Made by a program: the position numbers and the translations under genes. 64,000 nt of DNA, taken from contig OZ244803.1 of the NCBI GenBank assembly GCA_965220045.1, forward strand, positions 2,046,001 to 2,110,000, read 5' to 3'. Below the pieces are notes generated by a model, which was not told the origin of the DNA, ran no database searches, and worked only from the letters and a program-made list of their open reading frames with translations. Below, piece after piece: positions 49,635-58,688 of this stretch. Numbering within the stretch: position 1 is the first letter of the stretch; each line of letters starts with the position of its first letter. The DNA is from VXOZ01 sp965220045. GTDB taxonomy: Bacteria > Chloroflexota > UBA11872 > VXOZ01.

Positions 49635-51149
49635 ATGCCCGTGCACCCTAAACTCGGCAGACTGTTTACCTCCCTCGTCGCAGGTATCACCCTCAGTCTG
49701 CTTTTCTCCTTTGTCCCTCTTTACGCTGCTGACTCCATGGACCAGGCAATCAGCGGCGGGCATTTCTATCGGCAAGCCAACGGTTTTGGCGGCCGCGGCG
49801 ATCAGGGATTCCTCATCTGGGACGAGCCCGGCGGGCCCGCGTTCTACAGCGAATTTCGCGAGCTTGGCGGCGTAAGCACGCTTGGCTACCCAGCGTCCCG
49901 GCGCTTCGAGCAGGACGGCTACGTCTATCTGATTACGCAGGGCGCGCTGCTGCAGTACCACCCCGATTTGCAGAGAGTGTTTCTCGCCAATACCTTCGAG
50001 ATACTGGAAAGAGCCGGCCTGGACGCTCTCCTCTACGCTCGCGGCATACCCATGCCCATCGTCGATGACGGTTCCGATGGCGACTTTGAAGTTGCCAAGC
50101 AGACTCGCCTTGATTGGCTCACGAATGAAGCCATCAAGCGCCACTACCTTGGCGCAGGCGGCGAAGAGGCGGCGATCCGGCTGTACGGTCTCCCCATGTC
50201 CAAGCCGCAGACTTTCGGCCCCTTCATCACCCAGCGCTTCCAGCGCATAGCACTGCAGTACTGGATGGAAGACGTGCCCGGTATTGCTCGGAGCGGCGAC
50301 GTCACGACGATTCTCGGCGGAGACCTCTTGAAAGAGTTCGATTTGCTGCCCTTTGAGGCAAAGCTGCCGCACATGAGCTACGAGCGGCCGGCGCCGATCG
50401 AGTTCAATGCGGGTCAAGCTGAGCAGCGGTTCGCCGTCGTTCTAGCCGAAGGCACGTCGGAATTCGCCGGCTCTTCGCGTTCGCGCGTGCACAACATCGT
50501 CACCGCGGCATCCAAGATTCACGGGTACGTCATCCAGCCGGGAGAGTCCTTCTCATTTCTAAAGGTGCTGGGTCCGATCACGGGCAGGACGGGCTTTCGA
50601 ACGAGTCTTGTGATCTGGGGCGACAAGACGATCTGGGGTGTTGGCGGAGGCGTCTGTCAGGTCTCTACCACCGTGTTCCGCGCTGCGTTCTGGGCAGGAT
50701 TACCGATTGCGGAGCGCCATCCGCACACCTATCGCGTGAAGTATTACGAGCAAGACGGCAGCCCGCCGGGCTTCGACGCCACCATCTATAGCCCTTGGCT
50801 CGACCTGAAATTCGTCAACGACACCGCACATCCCATGCTGCTCCAGGCGTTCGTCGACGAGCAAGCGATGAAGCTCACGATCACGCTGCGCGGCGGAGAA
50901 GTCGACCGCACCGTGGAGATGTTGCCCGCGATCAAGAAGAACGTCGAGGCTCCGGGACCTCCTCTACCGGACTTGCTCGATCCAAGTCTGCCTCGCGGCG
51001 TGCGCCTGCAGGTGGAATGGGCTGTCGACGGCATGGAGACCGGTATCATCAGGCAAGTTGTGCAGGGTGACAGCACGCGGACCGATGAGTTCTGGAGCGA
51101 ATTCACTGCTTGGCGAGAACGCTGGGCAGTGGGCACCAGGAGATACTAG
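49635..51149 (+). CDS. Secreted VanW-domain protein
   Basis: A 504-aa exported protein. It has a signal peptide (LFTSLVAGITLSLLFSFVPLYAA), then an N-terminal ~230-residue domain with GYPASRRFEQDGYVYLITQGALLQYHP, a motif common in secreted Chloroflexota proteins. The C-terminal VanW domain contains GYVIQPGESFSFLKVLGP and GVGGGVCQVSTTVFRAAFWAGLPIAERHPHTYRVKYY. VanW domains are associated with cell-wall and resistance loci but have no proven chemistry. ATG at 49635 is preferred to 49602. Ends 125 bp before a strong bidirectional terminator. Confidence 0.9.
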   Translation: MPVHPKLGRLFTSLVAGITLSLLFSFVPLYAADSMDQAISGGHFYRQANGFGGRGDQGFLIWDEPGGPAFYSEFRELGGVSTLGYPASRRFEQDGYVYLITQGALLQYHPDLQRVFLANTFEILERAGLDALLYARGIPMPIVDDGSDGDFEVAKQTRLDWLTNEAIKRHYLGAGGEEAAIRLYGLPMSKPQTFGPFITQRFQRIALQYWMEDVPGIARSGDVTTILGGDLLKEFDLLPFEAKLPHMSYERPAPIEFNAGQAEQRFAVVLAEGTSEFAGSSRSRVHNIVTAASKIHGYVIQPGESFSFLKVLGPITGRTGFRTSLVIWGDKTIWGVGGGVCQVSTTVFRAAFWAGLPIAERHPHTYRVKYYEQDGSPPGFDATIYSPWLDLKFVNDTAHPMLLQAFVDEQAMKLTITLRGGEVDRTVEMLPAIKKNVEAPGPPLPDLLDPSLPRGVRLQVEWAVDGMETGIIRQVVQGDSTRTDEFWSEFTAWRERWAVGTRRY

Positions 51150-51274
51150 AACAAACTCGACTTGAGATTCCCGGCTCCGCACGATTCCCTCGACTGGTGC
51201 GCTTCTGACGCCCGCGCAACCTCCGGCGTCCATCGGCATGAGAGAACCTCAGACTGAGCAGCCACACCGCCAAG

Positions 51275-51316
51275 AGACCTGCCTTCCATATGGAGTGGAA
51301 GGCAGGTCTTCTTCTT
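51275..51316. terminator. Strong intrinsic terminator, bidirectional
   Basis: A perfect 14-bp stem, AGACCTGCCTTCCA (51275-51288) with TGGAAGGCAGGTCT (51296-51309), 7-nt loop, followed by TCTTCTTCTT on the plus strand. It lies between two convergent genes (VanW protein and ADP-ribosylglycohydrolase) and probably serves both. Confidence 0.88.
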
Positions 51317-51378
51317 ATGCAACGCTACAGAGAATTCGCTGGGCGGTAAGCTCAGTCTAACCAAATGTGTGCGACCCG

Positions 51379-52152
51379 CTAACGTACCATCACCTGTTGC
51401 TCGAACGCCATTACGACCTCCAGCAGTTCGTCATCGAGCCGCGAGAGAGCGAAATCGCGAATGTCCCCAGGCACACCGCCAAAGTAGGGTTCCGCCATGG
51501 AACCGGTAATGCAGGCCAAGGTGTCGGCATCGCCGCCCAGCGAAATGGCATTGCGTATTGCATCCTCAAAGTCCTTGGCTTCCAAAAAGGCGATGATTGC
51601 CTGTGGCACCGTTCCCTGACACGATTCGTCGAAGGTGTAAGTAGGGCGAATATTATCCAGGCTCTGCTGCAAGTCATACCCGCACGAGGATTCCACAAAC
51701 TCCTTGATGTCACTCTTCTCGTGACCGGTGCGCGCCAAGAATATGGCGGCGGCGGTGGCCTGTGCTCCGCGTATGCCCTCAGGGTGGTTATGCGTTACCG
51801 CGGCGCTTTGCTCCGCCAACTCCAGCGCCTCATCGAGGCTCTTGGCGACGTAGGCCGCCGGACTGACCCGCATCGCCGACCCGTTGCCCCAACTGTTGTA
51901 GGGCTCAGAAGAGTTAGAGGCCGCCCAGATGTGAAAACTCGTTCCATAGCCGGCATCGGGATAGCGCCGGTAGTAGTCTTTGAGCGTGACGGCATAGTCA
52001 AGATCGTGCAGCAGCGCGTCGGCCAGAGCCACGGTCAACACGCTGTCATCGGTAAAGAAGCACTTAGGGTCGAAGAGCGGGAAATCCTTGGTCTTTGTGC
52101 TTATGTACTCGTGGACCGACCCGATTACGTCACCAGCAATCGCCCCAATCAT
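51379..52152 (-). CDS. ADP-ribosylglycohydrolase family protein
   Basis: A 257-aa DraG/ARH-type protein. The N-terminal MIGAIAGDVIGSVHEY with FFTDDSVLTVALADAL holds the first metal-binding acidic cluster (FTDDS), and ISLGGDADTLACITGSMAEPYFG is the C-terminal signature. These enzymes remove ADP-ribose from proteins or hydrolyse related N-ribosides. Third gene of a minus-strand operon (oxidoreductase, DMT transporter, this gene); 17 bp separate it from the transporter. That setting suggests nucleoside or ribosyl-compound catabolism rather than regulation of nitrogenase. Confidence 0.93.
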   Translation of the reverse strand: MIGAIAGDVIGSVHEYISTKTKDFPLFDPKCFFTDDSVLTVALADALLHDLDYAVTLKDYYRRYPDAGYGTSFHIWAASNSSEPYNSWGNGSAMRVSPAAYVAKSLDEALELAEQSAAVTHNHPEGIRGAQATAAAIFLARTGHEKSDIKEFVESSCGYDLQQSLDNIRPTYTFDESCQGTVPQAIIAFLEAKDFEDAIRNAISLGGDADTLACITGSMAEPYFGGVPGDIRDFALSRLDDELLEVVMAFEQQVMVR

Positions 52153-52169
52153 AGCCCGTTCTCCAAGTG

Positions 52170-53045
52170 CTACTGCACGCCAATAAACGCAATGGCGAAC
52201 AGTGTGAGTACGATACCAATCGCCGTCAGACGCCCGAACCGCTCACCAAACAGCACCATACCGCCGAGCAGGGTGGTCGCCAAGCCCACGGTAGCCGCGA
52301 GCGGGAAAACAACCGTACCGGGTAAGGAGTCTAACGCAAGGAGCAGCATGGCCAACTGAAAGATGTTAGCTGCGCCCATCAACACGCCCAAAGCCAGGTT
52401 GTTGCGCATCGAGACATCTCGCCACTCGGGCAAACGGTAGCGCCGGCGCAAGGGCCAAATGAAGCCGGCGCCCAAAGTAGCCGCCACGAAGAGCGAGGCC
52501 GTATACAGCGGCTGGTAATCCGGCGTGCTGTAGACAGTAAACGCCTTTGCTGCGATAAACCCGGCCCCGGAGAGAAGCAGTACGGCCAGCAGGATGCCCC
52601 ATGTCCACAGGGAGCGCCCACGATGTTGGCGCGCCGCCTGATGCGCGTCTGCCCCCAAGAGCGGCAGCGCGACAAATGCAATCGCGAGACCCACCACTTG
52701 GAGCGCCGCCGGTTGCTCTCCCCAAAAGAAAATCGACGCCAGCGTCGGCAAGGCAACGGCGAGACGTACGATGCCGAACGTAATACCGATGCCGACGATT
52801 TCCACCACCGTGAAGAGCACCACGAGGCTCAATTGGTATTGGAGCCCGTTGATGACACCCAGAAGTATGACGAGCAGGTCCAAGCTTGGTGCGCCGCTCA
52901 GCAACAGCCAGCCCACTGCCATCGCCGCCGCCACCGCGTAGTTTATCGATCCTACCGTGAGGTAGTGGTATTGTTTCCCTCGCGCTTTGCGCAGCGACAT
53001 GGCAAACACGAAGTTGCCGAAAATCTGGCCGGCAATGAATGTCAT
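52170..53045 (-). CDS. DMT-superfamily (EamA-like) transporter
   Basis: A 291-aa integral membrane protein with about ten hydrophobic helices in two halves, as in EamA/GRP sugar-transporter-like permeases. ATG at 53045 overlaps the stop of the upstream oxidoreductase gene by 4 bp (ATGA), so translation is coupled. The longer frame to 53174 is rejected because it lies entirely within the upstream gene. It begins TFIAGQIFGNFVFAMSLRKA without a signal peptide. Substrate not predictable; the operon context suggests a sugar or nucleoside. Confidence 0.87.
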   Translation of the reverse strand: MTFIAGQIFGNFVFAMSLRKARGKQYHYLTVGSINYAVAAAMAVGWLLLSGAPSLDLLVILLGVINGLQYQLSLVVLFTVVEIVGIGITFGIVRLAVALPTLASIFFWGEQPAALQVVGLAIAFVALPLLGADAHQAARQHRGRSLWTWGILLAVLLLSGAGFIAAKAFTVYSTPDYQPLYTASLFVAATLGAGFIWPLRRRYRLPEWRDVSMRNNLALGVLMGAANIFQLAMLLLALDSLPGTVVFPLAATVGLATTLLGGMVLFGERFGRLTAIGIVLTLFAIAFIGVQ

Positions 53046-54085
53046 GCCGGCGGGAAATGAGCCGGCCGGACCGCTTTGCCGGTCTTCCAGGATTCGATAG
53101 CGGCGAGCGCCACAGAGACCGTATTTGCCCCCTCCCAAACACTGGTTAGAGGTTGTCGGCCGTTGGTGACGCACTCGTACACGTGATCAACGACAGCGGC
53201 AATCGGCTTGCCCCCGGGTGGTTGAAAGGGCACCGGCCACTCGTCTTCTGAGAATTCATGCTCTGCCGACGCACGAAACTGCTTGTCACGATCCTGCCGA
53301 CCGCGCGCCCGCTCGATTGAACCCTCCGTCCCAAAGAGCACCAAATTGTGCATTGTATCCCGCACCAAGCCATACGATGTTGTGCACTTCCCGACCGCGC
53401 CATTCGCGAAGTGCAAGGTTGCTATCATGCAGTCCGGGAAAGCAAAGTCCGGCATCGCCCGCTGGGCGGCCTCACAATGTACGCGGTCTACATCCCCCAC
53501 CAGCCAACGCAACATATCCAGCGAATGGGATCCGCCTCCCAGGATGGGGTAGTGTGAGTGTTCCGCTGAGCCGCGCCACACGGTGCGCTCACGGATCAAC
53601 CGGGTGGTGTTGTGAAGGTAGTCCGCCTCGGCATAGTAGATCTCGCCCAAGCCTCCCTGGTCCACGTGCGCCTTTACAGACTGGTAGTAGGGATAGAACC
53701 GCAGCACCTGATCGACCGCCAGCAGTTTGCCGCTCTCCTCAACCGCCCGGACCATGGCCTCACACTCGTGGAGTGAGACACACATCGGCTTCTCCACAAT
53801 CACGTGCTTGCCCGCGTGCAGTGCCTGTACCGCCATAGAGGCATGGAGCGCATGGGGAGTCGCAATCACCACGAGGTCCACATCGTCATCAGCCACCACA
53901 TCGGCATAGTCTTCGTAACAGCGCGGAATCGCATGCTCGCGACTAACTGCCGCAAGAACATCCGTCTCTTTCCCGCAGACGGCAGTGACGTTCGTATGTG
54001 GGTGGGCGGTAAACGCTTCCACGAATCTCCGGCCTACGCCCAGCCCGACCACTCCCACGCTTAAGCTCGGTTGACTAGCTTCCAC
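53042..54085 (-). CDS. Gfo/Idh/MocA-family oxidoreductase
   Basis: NAD(P)-dependent dehydrogenase of about 347 aa. Rossmann motif VGVVGLGVGRRFVEAF near the N-terminus, DLVVIATPHALHASMA, VIVEKPMCVSLHECEA with the catalytic Lys, and GGGSHSLDMLRWLVGD. The N-terminus is uncertain: the frame is open to 54178, but residues before VEASQPSLSVGVVGLG have no family similarity, and GTG at 54085 is the best start. First gene of the operon with the transporter and ADP-ribosylglycohydrolase. It is similar in design to the oxidoreductase at 47490 but not a close duplicate by eye. Confidence 0.88.
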   Translation of the reverse strand: MEASQPSLSVGVVGLGVGRRFVEAFTAHPHTNVTAVCGKETDVLAAVSREHAIPRCYEDYADVVADDDVDLVVIATPHALHASMAVQALHAGKHVIVEKPMCVSLHECEAMVRAVEESGKLLAVDQVLRFYPYYQSVKAHVDQGGLGEIYYAEADYLHNTTRLIRERTVWRGSAEHSHYPILGGGSHSLDMLRWLVGDVDRVHCEAAQRAMPDFAFPDCMIATLHFANGAVGKCTTSYGLVRDTMHNLVLFGTEGSIERARGRQDRDKQFRASAEHEFSEDEWPVPFQPPGGKPIAAVVDHVYECVTNGRQPLTSVWEGANTVSVALAAIESWKTGKAVRPAHFPPA

Positions 54086-54332
54086 CAGACCTACCCATCC
54101 TTGTCCTGCATGTGACTCTCGATGCGCCGACTGACGTAAGCGCATTGCGCTCCGCAATCGCGCTCCATTGTAACGCAAACGCTCCGGGTCTTCGCGGACT
54201 CACGCGGGACGGCGCAGTGCTCCCGGCGAAACACCCCCGCGATCAGACGGCGCCAAACGCCACATGCCCTTGACACGCATTTGTAGTACTATGTCTCTGG
54301 TAAAAGGAGCAGCACAAACAAACCTACCTACG

Positions 54333-55958
54333 ATGCACTTCGAAGTAATCCTCTCCATTGGACTGCTCATCGTAGTCGCCAAGCTGTTGGAAGGCGTCTT
54401 CCGACGCTTCCGGCTCAATGCCATCGTGGCTTACACGGCGGCGGGGGTGGCGCTCGGCCCCATCTTCGGCTTCATTGAGCCGACAGACGAGTTGGATATC
54501 ATTCTTGGCATTGGTATCTTCCTTTTCTTCTTTCTCATCGGCTTGGATGAGATCGACATTTCCGGCTTCATCGCCACAATCCGCGGACGATTCTTCGTAG
54601 CGGCCACCCTTTCGGTTATCATCTCCCTCCTGTTGGCTCTGACCGTTACCTCCGATGTTCTCTACGACTTCGGGCTGGGACTCAACTTTACTGAAGCGCT
54701 TGCTCTGTCAGGAATCCTCTCGCTCTCCAGCCTTGGGCTGGCGAGCAAGGTCTTGGCCGACGAAGGCCATCTTCAAAAACCCATCGGTATCCAGATATTC
54801 GTCACCGTCCTCATCGCTGAGTTGATTGCCCTGTTGCTCATTGGCTTCACCATCGGTGAGCACGTACCCGAATTCAACGTGCCGAGCGTGCTCATCCTGC
54901 TGGCGAAGATTGTTGGCTTTACGCTGGTGACGTGGATACTCTCCAGATACGTCATACCGCCGCTGATAGAGATTCTGCAGCGCACGATACGCGTGCCCCA
55001 GCTCTCCTTCGGCCTGCTCATCGGTGGACTCTTCGTGGTTGTCGGTATCTCGGAAGCCGTGGGGACGCATGGGTCCCTGGGAGCGCTACTCTTTGGCGCC
55101 GCGCTTTCAGGACTGCCCTATCAATTGCGCCGCGATATCGTGCCCGGCATGCGCAGCACGGCTGAAGGGCTCTTCGTGCCGCTCTTCTTCGCTTCGGCAG
55201 GGTTGCACCTCAGCCTCTCGTTCACCGAACTGCCAATCGGGACGATAGCGGCGCTGGTGACAATTCCACTTTTGGGCAAGTTTGCCGGCTCTCTCATCGG
55301 TGCCTTTGTGTCCCGGTTGGAAATGCCCTTTGCCCTGGCCACCGGGCTCATGGCCAAGGGTGTGGCGGAAGTCGCCCTCCTCCTGGTGATGCTGGAAACC
55401 GGCATCATTGGGGAGGACATCTTCTCGTTGCTCGTTTTGATCATGTTTGCCTACATCCTCTTCGGACCCTGGGTCATCAACTTTGCCATCGACCACGCCA
55501 GACCGAAAGAGCCGGCCACACTGCCTGATTCTTTGCCGGCTTCGCTGGTCCAATTCGCTCTGGATGACATTTCCGTGGACGACATACTTGACCGCACGCG
55601 CGCCTACCCCAGCGCGAAACTCTCGGTCAGGCACTTCGTCGATCAGTGGATACTGCCTCATCAGCAAGACTATGTAGTTGTCAACAATGGCAGTGTCTCC
55701 GGCGTCGTCTCCCTGAGCATGTTGCGCTACTTGCCCAAGGAGAGATGGTCTGAGACGCAATTGGATAGTGTGGTGCGCCGCACTGCGCCTCCGCACGCCT
55801 GGCCTGATGAGCCGGTGGAAGATGTGCTGCAACGAATGACAGAGAACGGGCTGACAACTATCCCGGTCCTCGACCGCGAGTCCGAACAGTTCCAGGGGAC
55901 GGTAACCAGCCAGGACGTGTTGGACCTCATCACTTTGGAAGCGCGCGGCGAGCACTAG
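54333..55958 (+). CDS. Kef/CPA2-type cation:proton antiporter with C-terminal CBS-like domain
   Basis: A 541-aa monovalent cation/proton antiporter of the CPA2 family. About twelve transmembrane helices (residues 1-390) include LGPIFGFIEP, the FLIGLDEIDIS acidic motif of CPA2 transporters and LATGLMAKGVAEVALLL. The cytosolic C-terminus carries CBS-like repeats (YVVVNNGSVSGVVSLSMLRYL and TTIPVLDRESEQFQGTVTSQDVLDLI). The ATG at 54333 matches the first helix; ATGs at 54264 and 54291 add a hydrophilic N-terminus and remain possible. Probably nucleotide-regulated via the CBS pair. Confidence 0.9.
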   Translation: MHFEVILSIGLLIVVAKLLEGVFRRFRLNAIVAYTAAGVALGPIFGFIEPTDELDIILGIGIFLFFFLIGLDEIDISGFIATIRGRFFVAATLSVIISLLLALTVTSDVLYDFGLGLNFTEALALSGILSLSSLGLASKVLADEGHLQKPIGIQIFVTVLIAELIALLLIGFTIGEHVPEFNVPSVLILLAKIVGFTLVTWILSRYVIPPLIEILQRTIRVPQLSFGLLIGGLFVVVGISEAVGTHGSLGALLFGAALSGLPYQLRRDIVPGMRSTAEGLFVPLFFASAGLHLSLSFTELPIGTIAALVTIPLLGKFAGSLIGAFVSRLEMPFALATGLMAKGVAEVALLLVMLETGIIGEDIFSLLVLIMFAYILFGPWVINFAIDHARPKEPATLPDSLPASLVQFALDDISVDDILDRTRAYPSAKLSVRHFVDQWILPHQQDYVVVNNGSVSGVVSLSMLRYLPKERWSETQLDSVVRRTAPPHAWPDEPVEDVLQRMTENGLTTIPVLDRESEQFQGTVTSQDVLDLITLEARGEH

Positions 55959-56377
55959 TGGTGCGACACGCTCGCTTTGATGGGCAAGGTCGCCGGTAGC
56001 GTAGGTTTGCAACCTGCGCCGTTTATTAGGTTTGCAACCTGCGCGGTCTTGCCGTGTTGCCGAGCAGCGTCCATTGCGCTACTGATCGTCATTACAGTAG
56101 TGTTCAACCACTAGAGACCACACCTATTGGGTCAGCTGTGTCATTTAGAGCAAGTAGTCGAGGGTTTTTTTGCATTTCTTGCGTTGCAATCCAGCCACCC
56201 CTACCCACGATGAGTGGTCCTCGATACTCCCCCTATGCCGCGGAACGCAGCCAACAGTCACTGTTGCCGCGGTCGCTTGCCGAGGCCTTGGATCATTCTC
56301 GCACCAAGCGAATCTGCTACTATGGAGCGAGATGTGGGACAAAACACCGTGTAAATCGATAGGACAATAAGACACCT
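55959..56377. repeat. Intergenic region with GTTTGCAACCTGCG palindromes
   Basis: Two copies of AGGTTTGCAACCTGCGC (55999-56019 and about 56028-56044) are adjacent, the first in a GTAGCGTAGG context. The rest (56045-56377) contains no convincing gene on either strand. The promoter of the M20 peptidase gene must be near the 3' end. Confidence 0.65.
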
Positions 56378-57556
56378 ATGAGCGTCGTCGACGATACGCG
56401 TATCCAGGAATCAGCGGAGCTACTCTCTTCACTCGTAAGCATCCCTAGCATGAATCCGGCGTTCATGGCCGACGGTTCCGGCGGCGAGGCTGGGCTCGCC
56501 GGTTTTGTTGAGTCCCAGTTGCAAGACCTCGGCATGGAGACCCAGCAACATGAAGTGCTGCCGGGCCGCCCGAACGTTTTCGGCCGCCTGCGCGTGCCGA
56601 ACTCCAAGGGCTTGCTGCTCTTCGAGTGCCACATGGATACGGTCGGCATCGACACGTGGGGGCCGGAGGCATTGGAGCCGCGTGTGGAAGGCACCACGCT
56701 GCACGGGCGCGGCTCGTGCGACGCCAAGGGCTGCCTGACCGGCATGCTGCTGGCACTACGGGAATTGGTGAAGCAGCCGACAGAGCTTGACTACGATATT
56801 GGCTTGCTCGGTGTCGTTGATGAAGAGTACCGCTTTCGCGGCATCGAGGGCTTCATCAAACAGGAAATCGAAGTCACCGCAGCCGTCATCGGCGAACCGA
56901 CCAGACTTGAATTGGTGACTGCCACCAAAGGCGCCGTGCGCTTCACGTTGCAGACGAAAGGCCGCCCGGCCCACAGCAGTCAGCCCGAGAAAGGCAACAA
57001 TGCCATCTACCAGATGGTAGACGTCATCCAACGCCTGCGGAACACCTTGGATCCGCGTTTCGCGGCGCGCTCCCATCACCTTGTGGGCTATCCCACGTGG
57101 GCGATCGGCATCATCCACGGCGGCCATGCCGCCAATGTCATACCGGAGACCTGTCAGATCGTTGTCGACCGCCGCATCATTCCAGGGGAGACCTCCGAAG
57201 GCGCGATTCAGGAATTTGAGGATGCCATACAGGAACTGGCGGCGACGAACCCGGACATGCACCCCAGCGTCGCCTCACGCGACCTCGCGGACTGGCCGCT
57301 GGATACCCCGGAAGATGAGGAAATCGTCCAAGCCGCTATGCGGGCACTCCGGGCGCACAATCTTCCACCGGAGCCGCAGGGCGTCACCTACGGCACCGAC
57401 GCCAGCAAGCTGCAGGTTAAGCAAGATGTGCCCTGCATCGTCTACGGCCCCGGCGACATCGGCTACGCCCACACCGACCACGAACGCGTCGACCTCACCG
57501 AGGTCGTCCAAAGCGCCGATGTCTACGCCAAAATCGCCCGCGAGTTCAAGCCGTAG
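56378..57556 (+). CDS. M20-family metallopeptidase (ArgE/DapE/acetylornithine deacetylase-like)
   Basis: Zinc-dependent amidohydrolase of 392 aa. LFECHMDTVGID (81-92) gives the first zinc ligand (H85) and catalytic Asp, GRGSCDAKGCL the bridging Asp region, GVVDEEYRFRGIEGF the catalytic Glu pair, and HTDHERVDL near the C-terminus the last zinc His. A dimerisation domain lies between. It fits ArgE/DapE-type deacylases. ATG at 56378. Not linked to the arginine genes, so a peptidase or N-acyl amino acid deacylase is equally possible. Confidence 0.9.
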   Translation: MSVVDDTRIQESAELLSSLVSIPSMNPAFMADGSGGEAGLAGFVESQLQDLGMETQQHEVLPGRPNVFGRLRVPNSKGLLLFECHMDTVGIDTWGPEALEPRVEGTTLHGRGSCDAKGCLTGMLLALRELVKQPTELDYDIGLLGVVDEEYRFRGIEGFIKQEIEVTAAVIGEPTRLELVTATKGAVRFTLQTKGRPAHSSQPEKGNNAIYQMVDVIQRLRNTLDPRFAARSHHLVGYPTWAIGIIHGGHAANVIPETCQIVVDRRIIPGETSEGAIQEFEDAIQELAATNPDMHPSVASRDLADWPLDTPEDEEIVQAAMRALRAHNLPPEPQGVTYGTDASKLQVKQDVPCIVYGPGDIGYAHTDHERVDLTEVVQSADVYAKIAREFKP

Positions 57557-57698
57557 CACGAACTATTGGCCGGCCGGTTGCGAGTGGGTGATGCACCCTT
57601 CATGCTGCCACTGCCTCATGGCGCTTTGCAGATGACGTCCTGCTCATCTGTCCATGCGAGACACAGGCGCGTGACGTGAGATGATGCCCCGGTCCTCG

Positions 57699-58442
57699 CT
57701 ACGTCTCAAGCTGGGGTGGGGGGAGAAGCTGCGTGACGTGCGCCATGGCGGCGTCGACGTGGCGTTTGCCGTCCTGCAAGCTGATGCTCACGTGGCCGGG
57801 GAAGAACTGCGTAAACTCCAGTTCGGCGAATCGCTCAACGGTAGCGATCGACTCCTCAAGCGAGCAATCCCAGATGTTTTGGAGCAAGATACGTCCGCCA
57901 AAGAAGAGGGCGTCGCCGCTGAAGAGAGCGTTGCCAGCACCATCGTCCACGAGAAACGCCAGATGTCCCTGGCTATGCCCATCGGCCTTGACGACCTTCA
58001 CGGAAAGCGCGCCCACGTGAATCACATCGCCATCTGAAGCGCCGGTTGCGGAGTCCACGGGCCGCAGGCGGTTCTCCACCGGGTACATGCCGGTCTGACG
58101 CGCGGCCACCAGGCTCGCCGCCTCTTCATCACCGCTTTCCAGCCAGCCCGCCACGTCTTGGGAGGCAACAATTTCGGCGCCGCTCAGCCGCTGCAACTCC
58201 GCCGCGCCGCCGGCATGGTCGAGGTGCAGGTGGGTAATGAATATCTTCGCAATGTCGCCGGGGGCAAAGCCTGCTGCCTGTATCTGGTCTACTATCGCCG
58301 GTACGTCTCTGCCCACGCCGGTATCGATCAGGGCCAGTTCCGATCCACCATCGAGCAGATAGACGTGACAATCCAGCGGGTGGGTAAGACTGAATCCGTT
58401 CTGACCGCTACCGACGAGATGTACGGTTTCCGTAAGTTGCAT
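57699..58442 (-). CDS. Metallo-beta-lactamase-fold hydrolase
   Basis: A 247-aa MBL-fold protein. The zinc motif THLHLDHAGG (about 68-77, HxHxDH), a DTG start of the first strand (LIDTGVG), DGHSQGHLAFLVD and SGDALFFGG, plus a late GHVS His are all in the expected order. Glyoxalase II or lactonase-type substrate is likely. Start ATG at 58442. Converges with the M20 peptidase gene. Confidence 0.92.
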   Translation of the reverse strand: MQLTETVHLVGSGQNGFSLTHPLDCHVYLLDGGSELALIDTGVGRDVPAIVDQIQAAGFAPGDIAKIFITHLHLDHAGGAAELQRLSGAEIVASQDVAGWLESGDEEAASLVAARQTGMYPVENRLRPVDSATGASDGDVIHVGALSVKVVKADGHSQGHLAFLVDDGAGNALFSGDALFFGGRILLQNIWDCSLEESIATVERFAELEFTQFFPGHVSISLQDGKRHVDAAMAHVTQLLPPPQLET

Positions 58443-58638
58443 TGGCTTCGTTCTTTCTTAGCAGGGACTCTTGCCAAAACGGTCCACGCATGCGGCATGG
58501 ATATGCCCTAGGAGGGTCCCGCCCTTACTTCAGACTCTCCCCCGGTCGACCATTTGCGAAGCCCTTTCTTCCATGTAGGAGACCTTTGCTCAACTAGGTC
58601 TAGAGGGTAAGGAAGTACCCCCTCTCCCTGGGGGGGGG
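58443..58638. other. Left flank of the IS element
   Basis: Carries the left half of a CCCTCTCCCTGG-type palindromic repeat just before the insertion sequence (58619-58638), ending in a run of eight to nine G. Otherwise no features. Confidence 0.5.
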
Positions 58639-58688
58639 TGTACAGACTGGGCTGATAGGTAACAGGTGTTCGGGTTGATAGGTTACAC
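58639..58688 (+). repeat. IS left terminal inverted repeat
   Basis: Starts TGTACAGACTGGGCTGATAG and ends GGTTACAC; about 42 of 50 bases match the reverse complement of 59854-59903. Confidence 0.85.

Noticed and set aside
48957..50417. 486-aa frame on the minus strand
   Set aside because: Antisense to the amidohydrolase and VanW genes; composition typical of a mirror frame.
54264..54300. Promoter TTGACA near 54270 followed by TACTAT
   Set aside because: Spacing between the hexamers is about 11 bp, too short for a sigma-70 promoter.
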